A stretch of 64,000 nucleotides of DNA from Candidatus Poribacteria bacterium. GTDB lineage: Bacteria; Poribacteria; WGA-4E; WGA-3G. The notes under the pieces are model-generated. The model was given only the letters and a program-made list of their open reading frames with translations, made no database searches and was not told where the DNA came from. The stretch covers positions 1-64,000 of the forward strand of contig JAJDUH010000064.1 in the NCBI GenBank assembly GCA_022826805.1, read 5' to 3'. Shown here in pieces: positions 49,590 through 58,162 of the stretch (its first letter is position 1; the number at the start of each line of letters is the position of its first letter). The position numbers and the translations under genes are program-made.

Positions 49590-50849
49590 ATGAATAACAC
49601 TGCTACAGTTTACTCCCGTGCGTGGTACGGGGATGAAGAGCTGACACTGAATTTTCCAGCAGACTGGAAAGTAGAAGTTTTGGGACCTAAGGACGCGCCT
49701 GTACTTTCTGATGCACAGATTGAACAGGCATTTGCCGAACCGATTGGCACCCGGCGTATTTCAGAACTCGCGAGAGGCAAGAAAAGTGCTGCTATCATTG
49801 TAGATGATTTGAGTCGCCCGACTCCTGCTGCGACGGTAATTCCCTTTCTGTTGCGTGAATTAGCGTCAGCGGGTGTCCCGAAATCGGAGATTCGATTCGT
49901 TGTTGGCGGGGGTTCGCATCGTCCGCTCACTGATGAAGAGGTGGCGAAAAAGATAGGTGCAGATGTTGCGGCTGAATATGAAGCGACCAGCCATGACTTT
50001 ATGAGCGGTGATCTGCGAGCATTAGGGAGCCTTGATAACGGTATGCCTATCTATCTCAATCGTGTCGTCGCAGATGCGGATTTCAAGATTTGTCTCGGGG
50101 GCATTTATCCACACGGTTCCGTCGGTTTCGGTGGTGGTGCGAAATTGATCGTCCCCGGTATCGCCGGTTTCGCAACGATGTTCTATTTTCACTCGTTCTC
50201 GCCGAGTCGCGGACACGCCATTATAGAAAGAAAAGGCAGTGAACCCGATCATCGCGATTTCTCTGAAGCTGTGGCGGGGGTACTTGGTCTTGATGTGATT
50301 GCGAATGTTGTCCTCAATAGCCGCCGCGAGATTTGTGGGTTGTTTGTAGGTGATTTTGTGCAAGCGCATCGTAAAGGGGCATACTTCGCGTTGGATACCT
50401 ACGGCACAGAAATACCAGAAACGAGTCGAAAAGAGACAGATCTTGTTGTGCTGAACTGCTACCCACTTGATAGCGACCCGATTCAAACAGGCAAAGCACT
50501 GTGGGCAACGGATCATTTTGAGAAGGCATATAAGATGGCACTCAATCCGGCAAGTGATGGCATCTGCTATCATGGACTGTTTGAGCAAATTGATTATGCT
50601 CGTTTCTTAGCGCAAAAAGCAGAAAGGACAACGTCTGAACTCCCTTCGCCACAACTCGGAACCAAGGATCAACTACACGTCTGGTCGGAACACTTTTTGG
50701 TAGATGACTTTTACAAGAAACATGCGGGGTCTCTCCTTTTTCGCGATCTCAATCAGCTGATTAGTTTGTTCGCTGAGAAACTTCCGTCAGACGCTAAGGT
50801 TGCTGTGCTGCCATCTGCCGGAATTCAGGTGTTAGCACAAGAGAGATAA
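49590..50849 (+). CDS. LarA-like nickel-dependent racemase, copy 2
   Basis: 419 residues, a tandem paralogue of copy 1 with strong identity over its length. GGAGG lies a few bases before the ATG. The cofactor motifs V-V-G-G-G-S-H-R-P-L-T and Y-P-H-G-S-V-G-F-G-G-G-A-K-L-I-V-P-G are intact, so both copies should be active. Differences cluster in the middle third (about 225-330), which could mean different substrates. Only 6 bases separate it from the TRAP small permease gene, so one transcript is expected. Confidence 0.9.
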   Translation: MNNTATVYSRAWYGDEELTLNFPADWKVEVLGPKDAPVLSDAQIEQAFAEPIGTRRISELARGKKSAAIIVDDLSRPTPAATVIPFLLRELASAGVPKSEIRFVVGGGSHRPLTDEEVAKKIGADVAAEYEATSHDFMSGDLRALGSLDNGMPIYLNRVVADADFKICLGGIYPHGSVGFGGGAKLIVPGIAGFATMFYFHSFSPSRGHAIIERKGSEPDHRDFSEAVAGVLGLDVIANVVLNSRREICGLFVGDFVQAHRKGAYFALDTYGTEIPETSRKETDLVVLNCYPLDSDPIQTGKALWATDHFEKAYKMALNPASDGICYHGLFEQIDYARFLAQKAERTTSELPSPQLGTKDQLHVWSEHFLVDDFYKKHAGSLLFRDLNQLISLFAEKLPSDAKVAVLPSAGIQVLAQER

Positions 50850-50855
50850 TAACCC

Positions 50856-51422
50856 ATGAGCGATTCTTCTTCAGCAAGTTCTGAGAATGGGCAAGCCCGT
50901 AGCAAAGTGGTTTCTGTCCTACATAGTATTAATACGACTCTGGGTAAAATTGAAACTGGTTTACTGTGTCTTATCATTGCGATGATGCTTGGGCTTGCGA
51001 TACTCAAAATAGTTTTGCGCTACGGTTTTCAAACGAGCCTGTTGTGGAGCGATATAGTGCTTCAGCACTTGACGCTCTGGCTGTGCCTCTTAGGTGCAGC
51101 ACTGGCTACCTGCGAGCGGCGACACATCAGCATTGATGTCCTTAGTCGGATTCTCCCTGAAAAAATCACGCGCTGGAGTAACCTGATTGTCGATTGCCTC
51201 GCTTTGATTGTTGTGGGGATCTTAGCATATTACGGCTTTGATTTTCTCGGAGATGAACAATCAAGTGAGGCTAAATTAATTGGGAATATTCCTCTTTGGT
51301 GGGCAAAGAGTATTATTCCGGTCGGCTTCGTTCTTATTGGGATTCACTTAGTCCTTCAGATTGGCATCCATTTAAGAATCAGTGGACAAGTTTCGGATAT
51401 TAGCAAAGGAGATCCGAGCTAA
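50856..51422 (+). CDS. TRAP transporter small permease (DctQ-like)
   Basis: 188 residues with four membrane helices after a short polar start, matching the DctQ family. Key segments: L-L-C-L-I-I-A-M-M-L-G-L-A-I-L-K-I-V, L-W-S-D-I-V-L-Q-H-L-T-L-W-L-C-L-L-G-A-A and C-E-R-R-H-I-S-I-D-V-L, which is diagnostic. Its stop overlaps the start of the large permease (TAATG). It needs DctM and a periplasmic DctP binding protein. DctP is not in the window. Confidence 0.9.
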   Translation: MSDSSSASSENGQARSKVVSVLHSINTTLGKIETGLLCLIIAMMLGLAILKIVLRYGFQTSLLWSDIVLQHLTLWLCLLGAALATCERRHISIDVLSRILPEKITRWSNLIVDCLALIVVGILAYYGFDFLGDEQSSEAKLIGNIPLWWAKSIIPVGFVLIGIHLVLQIGIHLRISGQVSDISKGDPS

Positions 51423-52708
51423 TGGGATTAATAATCGGCATTGGATTAGTAGGTTTCGCTCTCTTTGGTGGTGCCCTTTTTGTTTTATTAGGGGGGGCAT
51501 CAATTATAGGCTACCTCACAGCGGGTGAACCGATTTCAACGATTCTAATTGATTTTAACCGACTCACCAGAAATTCGACAATCCTAATAATCCCACTTTT
51601 TACCTTTGCCGGATATGTCATTGCTGAAGGGCAAGCGCCGCGACGATTGGTGGCGTTCGCGCGGGCAAGTGTTGGCTGGTTACCAGGCGGCATCGCTGTA
51701 GTTGTTCTCGGCACCTGTGCCTTCTTTACAACTTTCACAGGTGCCTCGGGCGTAACGATTATCGCCCTCGGCGGATTGTTATATCCGATTCTACGTCAGA
51801 GTTATAACGAAAGATTTTCACTCGGCTTGGTGACGGCGTCTGGAAGTATTGGGCTTCTGTTTCCGCCGTGTGTTCCGCTCATCCTCTACGCGATTATCGC
51901 TCAAGTACCTATTGAGAGAATGTTCCTTGCGGGTATGGTTCCCGGTCTACTTATTCTGAGTATTCTCAGTCTTTACTGTTGTGGATGGAGCGTCATCAAA
52001 CGGACTGAGACAACACCGTTTGACGGGCGTGTCTTCATCCGAATGCTTTGGGACGTGAAATGGGAACTACTGTTGCCGTTTCTTGTGTTAGGTGGTATCA
52101 TATCTGGTATCGTTACGTTGGACGAAGCGGCTGCGCTAACGGCTATCTATGCCCTTATTGTAGAAATTGGCATCCACCGTTCAATTTCAGTGAAGGTCTT
52201 GCCGCGCATCGTCAAGGAAAGCAGCCTGCTTGTCGGCGCAATCCTCATCATCCTTGGTATCGCTTTAGGCTTAACGAACTACCTCATCACCCTCGACGTA
52301 CCTACAACTATCCTTGACTGGATTCAAGCGACAACAGAAAACAGGGTTATTACACTCATTGGACTTAATATATTCCTTCTGATTGTCGGGTGTTTGATGG
52401 ATATTTTTTCAGCGGTTATTATTGTTGTGCCGTTGTTGCTGCCCATCGCAGAACAATTTGGGATTGATAAGGCACACCTCGGCATTATCGTCTTAACGAA
52501 CCTCGAAATTGGTTATTTGACGCCACCAGTAGGAATGAATCTATTTATTTCCAGCATGAAGTTTGATCGGTCGGTTGTCGTGCTTTACCGCTCGGTCCTC
52601 TTGTTCATCGCTTTGTTGCTGATAGCGTTGGTGTTGGTAACTTATGTTCCAGATTTGAGTCTCTGGCTGCCACGGGTTTTAGGTAAAACAACGGAACCGC
52701 TTCTTTGA
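51422..52708 (+). CDS. TRAP transporter large permease (DctM-like)
   Basis: 428 residues with about twelve membrane helices, usual length. Family segments: L-F-T-F-A-G-Y-V-I-A-E-G, F-F-T-T-F-T-G-A-S-G-V-T-I-I-A-L-G-G-L-L-Y-P, S-G-S-I-G-L-L-F-P-P-C-V-P-L-I-L-Y, and L-E-I-G-Y-L-T-P-P-V-G-M-N-L. Sodium- or proton-coupled uptake of organic acids. Placed after two LarA-like genes, hydroxy acids are plausible substrates, which is an inference. Confidence 0.93.
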   Translation: MGLIIGIGLVGFALFGGALFVLLGGASIIGYLTAGEPISTILIDFNRLTRNSTILIIPLFTFAGYVIAEGQAPRRLVAFARASVGWLPGGIAVVVLGTCAFFTTFTGASGVTIIALGGLLYPILRQSYNERFSLGLVTASGSIGLLFPPCVPLILYAIIAQVPIERMFLAGMVPGLLILSILSLYCCGWSVIKRTETTPFDGRVFIRMLWDVKWELLLPFLVLGGIISGIVTLDEAAALTAIYALIVEIGIHRSISVKVLPRIVKESSLLVGAILIILGIALGLTNYLITLDVPTTILDWIQATTENRVITLIGLNIFLLIVGCLMDIFSAVIIVVPLLLPIAEQFGIDKAHLGIIVLTNLEIGYLTPPVGMNLFISSMKFDRSVVVLYRSVLLFIALLLIALVLVTYVPDLSLWLPRVLGKTTEPLL

Positions 52709-52729
52709 AGGGTTGGCAGTAAAAATGAA

Positions 52730-52757
52730 AAGTCTGGCGAGTTGTACCGCCAGACTT
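52730..52757 (+). terminator. Terminator of the LarA/TRAP operon
   Basis: AAGTCTGGCG (52730-52739) pairs perfectly with CGCCAGACTT (52748-52757) over eight bases, 21 bases after the dctM stop. A weak AT run follows. It may also serve the convergent LamG gene. Confidence 0.65.
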
Positions 52758-52813
52758 AGAAAATAGGATTTACACGTAACGTATTTAGAATTACAGTTTG
52801 CTGAAGGGAACTA

Positions 52814-53608
52814 TTATCGGGTAGCCTTTAAACCCCCCCACGTAACAGCCAATTTTCCTGCCGCCTCAACATCCAAACTCGTATCCATCATCTCCTGAAT
52901 CTCACCTTCATCAAGGGCGCGACTCCAAAATGAGATTTCATCAATGACGCCTTCTGCGCCGTTTTGGAACGGAATATAGGGAATAGTCTCCCATCCGAAT
53001 CTGGGTTTTTCGTGCAACTTTGGAAAACCGCCAGTGATTTTCTTACCGCTGGTTGCGGCTTCCTTTCCATCGATAAATAGGAACGGGTTTCCGCCATCGA
53101 AATCCCAAGTTGCTGCGACATGAAAATATTTATCTTTTGAAATGACCCCGGCTGGATCAAATTCAACATCCTGCCAATCTGCATCGTCAGCAGCTTCAAA
53201 ATAGAAGCCGAAGTCTTCGGGATTGATGTCAGCGTGGTTAGCACCCTTGGAGATGAAAAAGTAGATAGGTCCAAAACTGGCATCATAAATCCGATAATCC
53301 TCGCCGTCCTTGCCGTCCCAATCGGGTTTGAACCAGAACAGTAGACTTCCAGCTTCAGTAATAAGGTCGGGCACTTCCATGTAAGTTTCTTCCCCCTTGA
53401 GAGAAATTCCGGCAGCATATTTGCCATCTGCTACCCATTTGGCATTACCATGGAAGGTGCCATCATTTCCGTTTCCTGTGCCATCAACTGCTTTGTTTCC
53501 GCTCCCTTCACCGATCCACATGAGTAGATCTTTGTCATCAGGGATTCCGGCAAACGCAGAAGTTATGATAAACAGACTGATAAGCAAAACCACATAAACC
53601 TGTTTCAC
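52814..53608 (-). CDS. Secreted LamG-domain protein 4
   Basis: 264 residues. Signal peptide (V-Y-V-V-L-L-I-S-L-F-I-I-T-S-A-F-A) then a LamG fold: L-L-M-W-I-G-E-G-S-G-N-K, G-N-G-N-D-G-T-F-H-G, G-S-L-L-F-W-F-K-P-D-W, H-V-A-A-T-W-D-F-D and V-I-D-E-I-S-F-W-S-R-A-L. The C-terminus E-A-A-G-K-L-A-V-T-W-G-G-L-K-A-T-R repeats the tail of the other three. It lies opposite the end of the TRAP operon, and no ribosome site or promoter was pinned down. Confidence 0.85.
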   Translation of the reverse strand: MKQVYVVLLISLFIITSAFAGIPDDKDLLMWIGEGSGNKAVDGTGNGNDGTFHGNAKWVADGKYAAGISLKGEETYMEVPDLITEAGSLLFWFKPDWDGKDGEDYRIYDASFGPIYFFISKGANHADINPEDFGFYFEAADDADWQDVEFDPAGVISKDKYFHVAATWDFDGGNPFLFIDGKEAATSGKKITGGFPKLHEKPRFGWETIPYIPFQNGAEGVIDEISFWSRALDEGEIQEMMDTSLDVEAAGKLAVTWGGLKATR

Positions 53609-53668
53609 GATTCCTAACCTCTCACTTTCTGAATTTTGAGAGGATTTTAGCAGAATTCAGAAATTAAG

Positions 53669-53917
53669 TCAATTACTTTTTTTGGAATCTGCTACCCTTG
53701 AATTTGCGGGCGTCTCAGGTCGAGTTTCTTGCGCCAATTTCTTAGTAAGTGTCGGGGTTCCTGGTCTCCTCGTAGGAGGTGGTTGTGCTTGTTGTAGTTT
53801 CGGACGCGGTCGGAACTGCGGAATAGGATTCGGCGGTTCGTAAGTTTCGTTTATGGGTCGCTGCCCTACTGAATGGTCAATAGGATCTCTCCCGACTCCA
53901 ACGGGTTGCTCTTTCAT
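53669..53917 (-). CDS. Small proline-rich protein overlapping the 2TM gene
   Basis: 82 residues from ATG 53917, which shares four bases (ATGA) with the stop of the upstream 2TM gene, a sign of coupling. The frame opens at 54025, but that is inside the neighbour. Composition is Pro/Arg/Gln-rich (P-Q-F-R-P-R-P-K-L-Q-Q-A-Q-P-P-P-T-R-R-P), with no membrane segment. Probably disordered, perhaps a cytoplasmic partner or tail of the 2TM protein. Unrecognised. Confidence 0.5.
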   Translation of the reverse strand: MKEQPVGVGRDPIDHSVGQRPINETYEPPNPIPQFRPRPKLQQAQPPPTRRPGTPTLTKKLAQETRPETPANSRVADSKKSN

Positions 53918-54444
53918 AGAATCATATCTCCCATCTGCTGGTTCAACTTGTTCTGAATTTTCTGGCGGTGCCGCTGCGTTAGTAGGAAATCTTCCTTCAA
54001 CATTTGCGAACCGACCAATAACCATTCGCGATACTGTTCAAACGCATCTTTGAATGACTCCAGCGAAAAGTCAGGGTTGACTTCCATTTCATAGATGAAG
54101 CGTTCCAAATTGAGGCGTAAACTCTTGAAATACTGGGCATTATGACTCAAATCGGCTATCCGATCTGAAATCTTGAAGATGACATGCAGAAGACCCAATA
54201 GTGCGGCACATCCTGCTATAACCAACCATGTTCCCTTTCCTGCTGGAGACCCCCATGACATCCATCCGACCATGACCGAGGCAATGGTCGTGACAGTCAC
54301 AAGGCTTTTGACAACGCTGTCTACCGGTTTCCATTTTTGGAGTGCTGAACTCATGAGGCTTTCAGCATAGGCGACACGGTAGAAGGTTTCAAGTGAAGTC
54401 TGCCATAAGAGGTCTTTTTGATATTCTTCAACGCTTCGATCCAT
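53914..54444 (-). CDS. Two-membrane-helix protein (SLATT-like)
   Basis: 176 residues from ATG 54444, which follows AAGGAG at nine bases. A frame from 54495 adds an improbable Phe-rich start. Two adjacent membrane helices (V-T-V-T-T-I-A-S-V-M-V-G-W-M-S-W and W-L-V-I-A-G-C-A-A-L-L-G-L-L-H-V-I-F), a helical start (E-E-Y-Q-K-D-L-L-W-Q) and a long C-terminal helix. This fits the general plan of SLATT-type effector proteins, some of which serve in nucleotide-triggered defence, but no sensor or nucleotidyltransferase gene is adjacent. Treated as a guess. A Pro-rich gene overlaps its end. Confidence 0.5.
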   Translation of the reverse strand: MDRSVEEYQKDLLWQTSLETFYRVAYAESLMSSALQKWKPVDSVVKSLVTVTTIASVMVGWMSWGSPAGKGTWLVIAGCAALLGLLHVIFKISDRIADLSHNAQYFKSLRLNLERFIYEMEVNPDFSLESFKDAFEQYREWLLVGSQMLKEDFLLTQRHRQKIQNKLNQQMGDMIL

Positions 54445-54625
54445 AAGAGGAGCTCCTTGCACACGAAAAAAAAAGAAAAGGAATACCCTTTTCATTAAAC
54501 TATTTTTAAGTCAGGTAACTTACGCATATCAGAATTTTAACGAAGGAATTTGAAATTGAGTTACAAGTTTTTATCAGGTAGGCGACATTGGATACCCCGT
54601 CTATCGGAGGTAAGGGCATACTCGG

Positions 54626-55768
54626 TTACACGCGATGGTGCTTTAGTAATTCCCAATTTGGGGTAAAACCGATACCGGGTCGAGATGGAACTGTGACATA
54701 TCCATCGCTCTCTAAAACCATCACGGGTAAGAACATTTCACCACGCAATGGATCAACAGCAGGTGGGTAATACTCTAGCATTAAACCGTTGTCTCGGCTT
54801 GCAGCAATGTGGATTTGCAATTCCTGTGCCCCATGTGGTGCAATTAACTTTTCGGCTGCGGATGCTTCTTCTACTACCTTCATCGCCGGTTCATAGCCGG
54901 GGAGGATGGCAACATCAAGATTGAAAACGTCTGCGCCTTCATAGTCGACAAGCGTTTGAAAATAGTGTACGCCATATCCGTTTTCTCCAGTGGCGATGCG
55001 TATTCCGTAATCCTGTGCGATTGCTCGCAATGCTTTGTGGCCTCTATAATCATGGCTGTGAATTGGTTCTTCAAACCAGAAGATGTCGCTTGATTGAAGA
55101 GCAGGCAAGTACGCCTGCGCCTCTTGAATTGATAAGGCACAATTGGCATCCACCATTACGGTAATGTCGGGACCGACTGCTTCACGAACTGTTTCAATGC
55201 GTTTGAGGTCTGTTTCAAGCCCGGCATCTGGATCTCCGATTTTCATTTTCACAGCAGTGGCATTGAATTCGTCTCTATTGCGGATCATCTCTTCGCGAAG
55301 TTCATCAAAACCCTTTCCTCTACCGTAGTAGCCGCCAGCGATATAGGTGCGGATGCGGTGCTGAGTGCCTCCAAGTAAGGCGTGAACCGACTTTCCTTCG
55401 AGCTTCCCCCGGATATCCCAGCAGGCTTGGTTTATTGCTGCTAAAACCTGCGTGTGATAGCCACCGGGACCGTAGATTTTGTAATTCTCTGCTAACCGTG
55501 AGACGTAGGCAGTGTCAGTTACATCGTGTCCAATCAAGGCGGGTTGGAACAGATCCACAAATTTTGGAAATATGGAGAGAGGACGGGTTGCAGCGGTGCC
55601 ACCATTGAAGCCGTATCCGATTATCTCTTCTGTGCCGCTTCTCGCTGTTACCCTTACGAGATGGAGCCTGCCTTTGTCGTAGACGTGCATGCCGTTCCAG
55701 ATGGGTGGTTTGTCCCATTCGTAAAGCTGGCTTTCAATGGCGGTGATTTTGAAGGTAGGTGTAGGCAT
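54626..55768 (-). CDS. Mandelate racemase / muconate lactonizing enzyme family protein (enolase superfamily)
   Basis: 380 residues. The N-terminal capping domain is followed by a TIM barrel with K-M-K-I-G (KxK acid/base pair, about 173-177). Metal ligands lie in V-M-V-D-A-N (Asp), W-F-E-E-P (Glu) and A-T-G-E-N (Glu). The late I-A-P-H-G His with an upstream Asp (F-N-L-D-V-A) is characteristic of the MR subgroup. Catalyses proton abstraction next to a carboxylate, as in sugar-acid dehydration or racemisation. Substrate unknown. It stands first downstream of the hydrolase and PhnY/PhnZ-like genes on the same strand, so a shared catabolic operon is possible. Confidence 0.9.
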   Translation of the reverse strand: MPTPTFKITAIESQLYEWDKPPIWNGMHVYDKGRLHLVRVTARSGTEEIIGYGFNGGTAATRPLSIFPKFVDLFQPALIGHDVTDTAYVSRLAENYKIYGPGGYHTQVLAAINQACWDIRGKLEGKSVHALLGGTQHRIRTYIAGGYYGRGKGFDELREEMIRNRDEFNATAVKMKIGDPDAGLETDLKRIETVREAVGPDITVMVDANCALSIQEAQAYLPALQSSDIFWFEEPIHSHDYRGHKALRAIAQDYGIRIATGENGYGVHYFQTLVDYEGADVFNLDVAILPGYEPAMKVVEEASAAEKLIAPHGAQELQIHIAASRDNGLMLEYYPPAVDPLRGEMFLPVMVLESDGYVTVPSRPGIGFTPNWELLKHHRV

Positions 55769-55807
55769 TGTTTTCTATTTTAATTCAAAGCCAGAGGTAA
55801 TTCTTTC

Positions 55808-56482
55808 CTATCCGAGGCTGCCAGTCCACTCGCTGATGATTCGCGCCATTTCTACGAAAACGTCTTCTTCCGTTTTGCGGCGTTTGAGGACTTTGAACCC
55901 GTGATCCGCTGTGTCCAGTAGGTGTAAGGTCGCCTTGTCAAGTTTTTCGCAGACTGGTTCCAGTAGGTCAAGAACTGCCAACTTATCGCGGGTGCCAGAT
56001 AGGAACAGCATCGGTACGGTGACATCGCCGAGGTGCTCTGCGCGTTCTGTCCCTTCTCTGCCAGCCGGATGTAACGGAAATGCGAAAAACACGAGACCTA
56101 TGACCCGCTCAATCGGTTCCTTCGCTGCGGACATTGAAGACATGCGCCCACTATAGGAGTGTCCGCCGACGAGAATTCCTAAATCGCTTGCAGCTTCGTA
56201 TGCAGCAGCCGCAGCAGATCGAACGGTTTGGAGTGCAACCGCCTCCGACTCTCTACCACCGCCCCCGCGTTCCATGTAAGGGAACTGGTAACGGAACGTC
56301 GCGATGCCTATATCTGCTAACCTTTCGGCAATTGTTTGAAGAGTTGAATGCCGCATATTTGTGCCCGCGCCATGCCCTAAGACCAGCAGCCATTTTGCGT
56401 TGTCCGGACGCATCAGAATTGAGGAGACTTCGCCTTTTTCTGGCGTTGCGATGAATTTTGATTCGATTGTTTCGGAACCCAT
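55808..56482 (-). CDS. Alpha/beta hydrolase (dienelactone-hydrolase / KANL3-Tex30-like)
   Basis: 224 residues from ATG 56482 (GAGG at eight bases). A frame from 56503 has no ribosome site. Oxyanion loop L-G-H-G-A-G-T-N-M, nucleophile elbow G-G-H-S-Y-S-G, Asp in F-L-S-G-T-R-D-K-L, His in D-T-A-D-H-G-F. Complete triad. The F-F-A-F-P-L-H-P-A-G segment is typical of the KANL3/Tex30-like bacterial hydrolases. Cytoplasmic esterase or lactonase activity is likely. It lies 40 bases ahead of the MR/MLE gene. Confidence 0.85.
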   Translation of the reverse strand: MGSETIESKFIATPEKGEVSSILMRPDNAKWLLVLGHGAGTNMRHSTLQTIAERLADIGIATFRYQFPYMERGGGGRESEAVALQTVRSAAAAAYEAASDLGILVGGHSYSGRMSSMSAAKEPIERVIGLVFFAFPLHPAGREGTERAEHLGDVTVPMLFLSGTRDKLAVLDLLEPVCEKLDKATLHLLDTADHGFKVLKRRKTEEDVFVEMARIISEWTGSLG

Positions 56483-56615
56483 TTTTGATACCTCAAGTTT
56501 CAAAGAAAAAGTTGTAAAGTGTGCGAAAATCTGTAAAGTTGTGAAGTTGGCAGGAGCTATTTGATTGCGTCAAAAATCCCTTGCAAACTTTAGCACACCT
56601 GCAAACTTTTTTTAA

Positions 56616-57251
56616 TTAGTGGATTAAGCATTGCTGTAGGATGTCTCGATAGGTTTCTAATTCAGCAGTCTTCAGCCCCTTTACTTTTGCCAGATCGTCC
56701 CATCGCCGTAAAATGAGTCCGTCCTCGAAATACGGAATTTGTTCAAATGCCTCCTGCTCCTCGTCTGACATGGTCCCACCCTGAAGTTTGAGACTCCTTT
56801 TTGAGGCTTCGGATAGCCCGTCGTAGTAGGAGGCATCGGTTGTACACAAATACCTTTTTGCTGGAACATGTAGTCGGATAGGAATCGTGACGGCCTCTGG
56901 AAAAAAGGGTTCCATATACTGCGCGCCAACTTCTTCATGAGTCAGATCCGTGTTCAAGAAGGCTCCACGGGCATTGTGCTCATCTAAGATAATATGCCCG
57001 ATGTCGTGGAGCAATGCACCTGTAATTAGTGTAGGACTTGCGTTCTTCTCCCTTGCGAGTGCAGCGCATTGTAGTGCGTGTTCCAACTGCGTTACTACTT
57101 CGTCGTAGAACGACTGCCCGCGCTTTTTCATATAGTTGAACAGTGTGTTAACTTTCTCCTCTGCCGTCGCGCCGCTCATTTTCTGAGCGAGAGTCGGATC
57201 GACGTATTTTTCAATGTCGCTTGAGATCTGAAATTTGTTATCAATTGCCAT
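56616..57251 (-). CDS. phnZ: PhnZ-like HD-domain oxygenase (oxidative C-P bond cleavage candidate)
   Basis: 211 residues, HD fold. Family-specific motifs match phosphonate-degradation HD proteins: V-T-Q-L-E-H-A-L-Q (53-61), L-L-H-D-I-G-H (80-86), T-H-E-E-V-G-A-Q-Y, I-R-L-H-V-P-A-K-R-Y-L-C, S-L-K-L-Q-G-G-T-M, and L-R-R-W-D-D. The likely di-iron ligands are H58, H82, D83, H105, H128 and D185, with the spacing seen in PhnZ. PhnZ uses O2 to cut the C-P bond of a hydroxylated aminoethylphosphonate. The Tyr that precedes the motif Glu in PhnZ is Phe 48 here, though Tyr 49 is next to it. It overlaps the upstream dioxygenase gene by 11 bases. Confidence 0.8.
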   Translation of the reverse strand: MAIDNKFQISSDIEKYVDPTLAQKMSGATAEEKVNTLFNYMKKRGQSFYDEVVTQLEHALQCAALAREKNASPTLITGALLHDIGHIILDEHNARGAFLNTDLTHEEVGAQYMEPFFPEAVTIPIRLHVPAKRYLCTTDASYYDGLSEASKRSLKLQGGTMSDEEQEAFEQIPYFEDGLILRRWDDLAKVKGLKTAELETYRDILQQCLIH

Positions 57252-58029
57252 GATTCACCACTTTTCCTTGAAAATGTGCTATTTTGCTGATTTGTTTGTC
57301 TCGGTCTGAACCGTCTTTTGCGTACTCTGAGAAAGCCTCTCGCTTGTCGGCATAATACTGTTCACGCCAGTCGCCTTGAGAATGTGCATTGTAGGTGAGA
57401 TAGACAATGCGTCTCGGTTGGTCGGAGCGATTTGTCGGACTCTTGTGAGGGATGTAAGAACCGAAAAGGAGAATGTCCCCGGGATCTGTGGGGACGGCGA
57501 CCCACTGCATCGTCGAGGCGGTTTCGGGAGCGACGCAGCCCTTGTCGTCAAGCGCGATGAACCCTTCCAGATGCCGACCGGATGCGAAATAGAGGCAGCC
57601 GCTCTCAGGTGTTGCCGAATCTACCGAAATTAGGCAGGTGATATGGTAGTTAACAAACTCGTAAGCAGGGGCATCTTGATGGGCAGCATAGCCACCTCCA
57701 CCGGGATATTTGTAGTTGATTTTCTCTTTGTAGAGGATTGCCTGTTCCCCCATCAACTCAGAAACAATATCTAACACCTTGCCACTTGTCACGGTGGCTT
57801 TCATACCAGTATGGTACGGCACAAAATTTTCCGAACGGGAGAGCCGCGGCCCGTCTGGTGTGGACTCATAATGATGCATCCACTTTTCGCGGGTTGGCTT
57901 CCAGCACGATATTTCAGAGACCCAAGTTTGTACAGCAGCCACTTCTTGCGTAGAGAAGAACCCCGGGATTTTCAGGTAGCCGTTCGTTTTCCAATCTTGG
58001 TGAAGTGTCGGGTTGAGGCGATTAGGCAT
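57241..58029 (-). CDS. phnY: PhnY-like Fe(II)/2-oxoglutarate dioxygenase (PhyH family)
   Basis: 262 residues. PhyH fold with iron ligands H117 and D119 (A-A-H-Q-D-A-P) and H195 (I-P-H-K-S-P-T-N-R), then Arg 201/206 for 2-oxoglutarate. N-terminal signature L-H-Q-D-W-K-T-N-G-Y-L-K-I-P-G-F-F. The gene overlaps the PhnZ-like gene by 11 bases, the arrangement seen for PhnY/PhnZ pairs. There, PhnY hydroxylates the carbon next to phosphorus before PhnZ cleaves it. Taken with its partner, an aminoethylphosphonate or related substrate is plausible, but other PhyH roles cannot be excluded. It differs from the three longer PhyH genes downstream. Confidence 0.78.
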   Translation of the reverse strand: MPNRLNPTLHQDWKTNGYLKIPGFFSTQEVAAVQTWVSEISCWKPTREKWMHHYESTPDGPRLSRSENFVPYHTGMKATVTSGKVLDIVSELMGEQAILYKEKINYKYPGGGGYAAHQDAPAYEFVNYHITCLISVDSATPESGCLYFASGRHLEGFIALDDKGCVAPETASTMQWVAVPTDPGDILLFGSYIPHKSPTNRSDQPRRIVYLTYNAHSQGDWREQYYADKREAFSEYAKDGSDRDKQISKIAHFQGKVVNHGN

Positions 58030-58162
58030 AGTTTTTTCCTTGAAGAAGATTCACTTAGATCTGAGTATAGCACAGGGAAAATCCTTAGTCAAGTTTTAAA
58101 GGTTGCGACCATCGCGCGACTGAAAAGCAACACCGAGTTGTGATTTATGCTACAGGCGAGGT

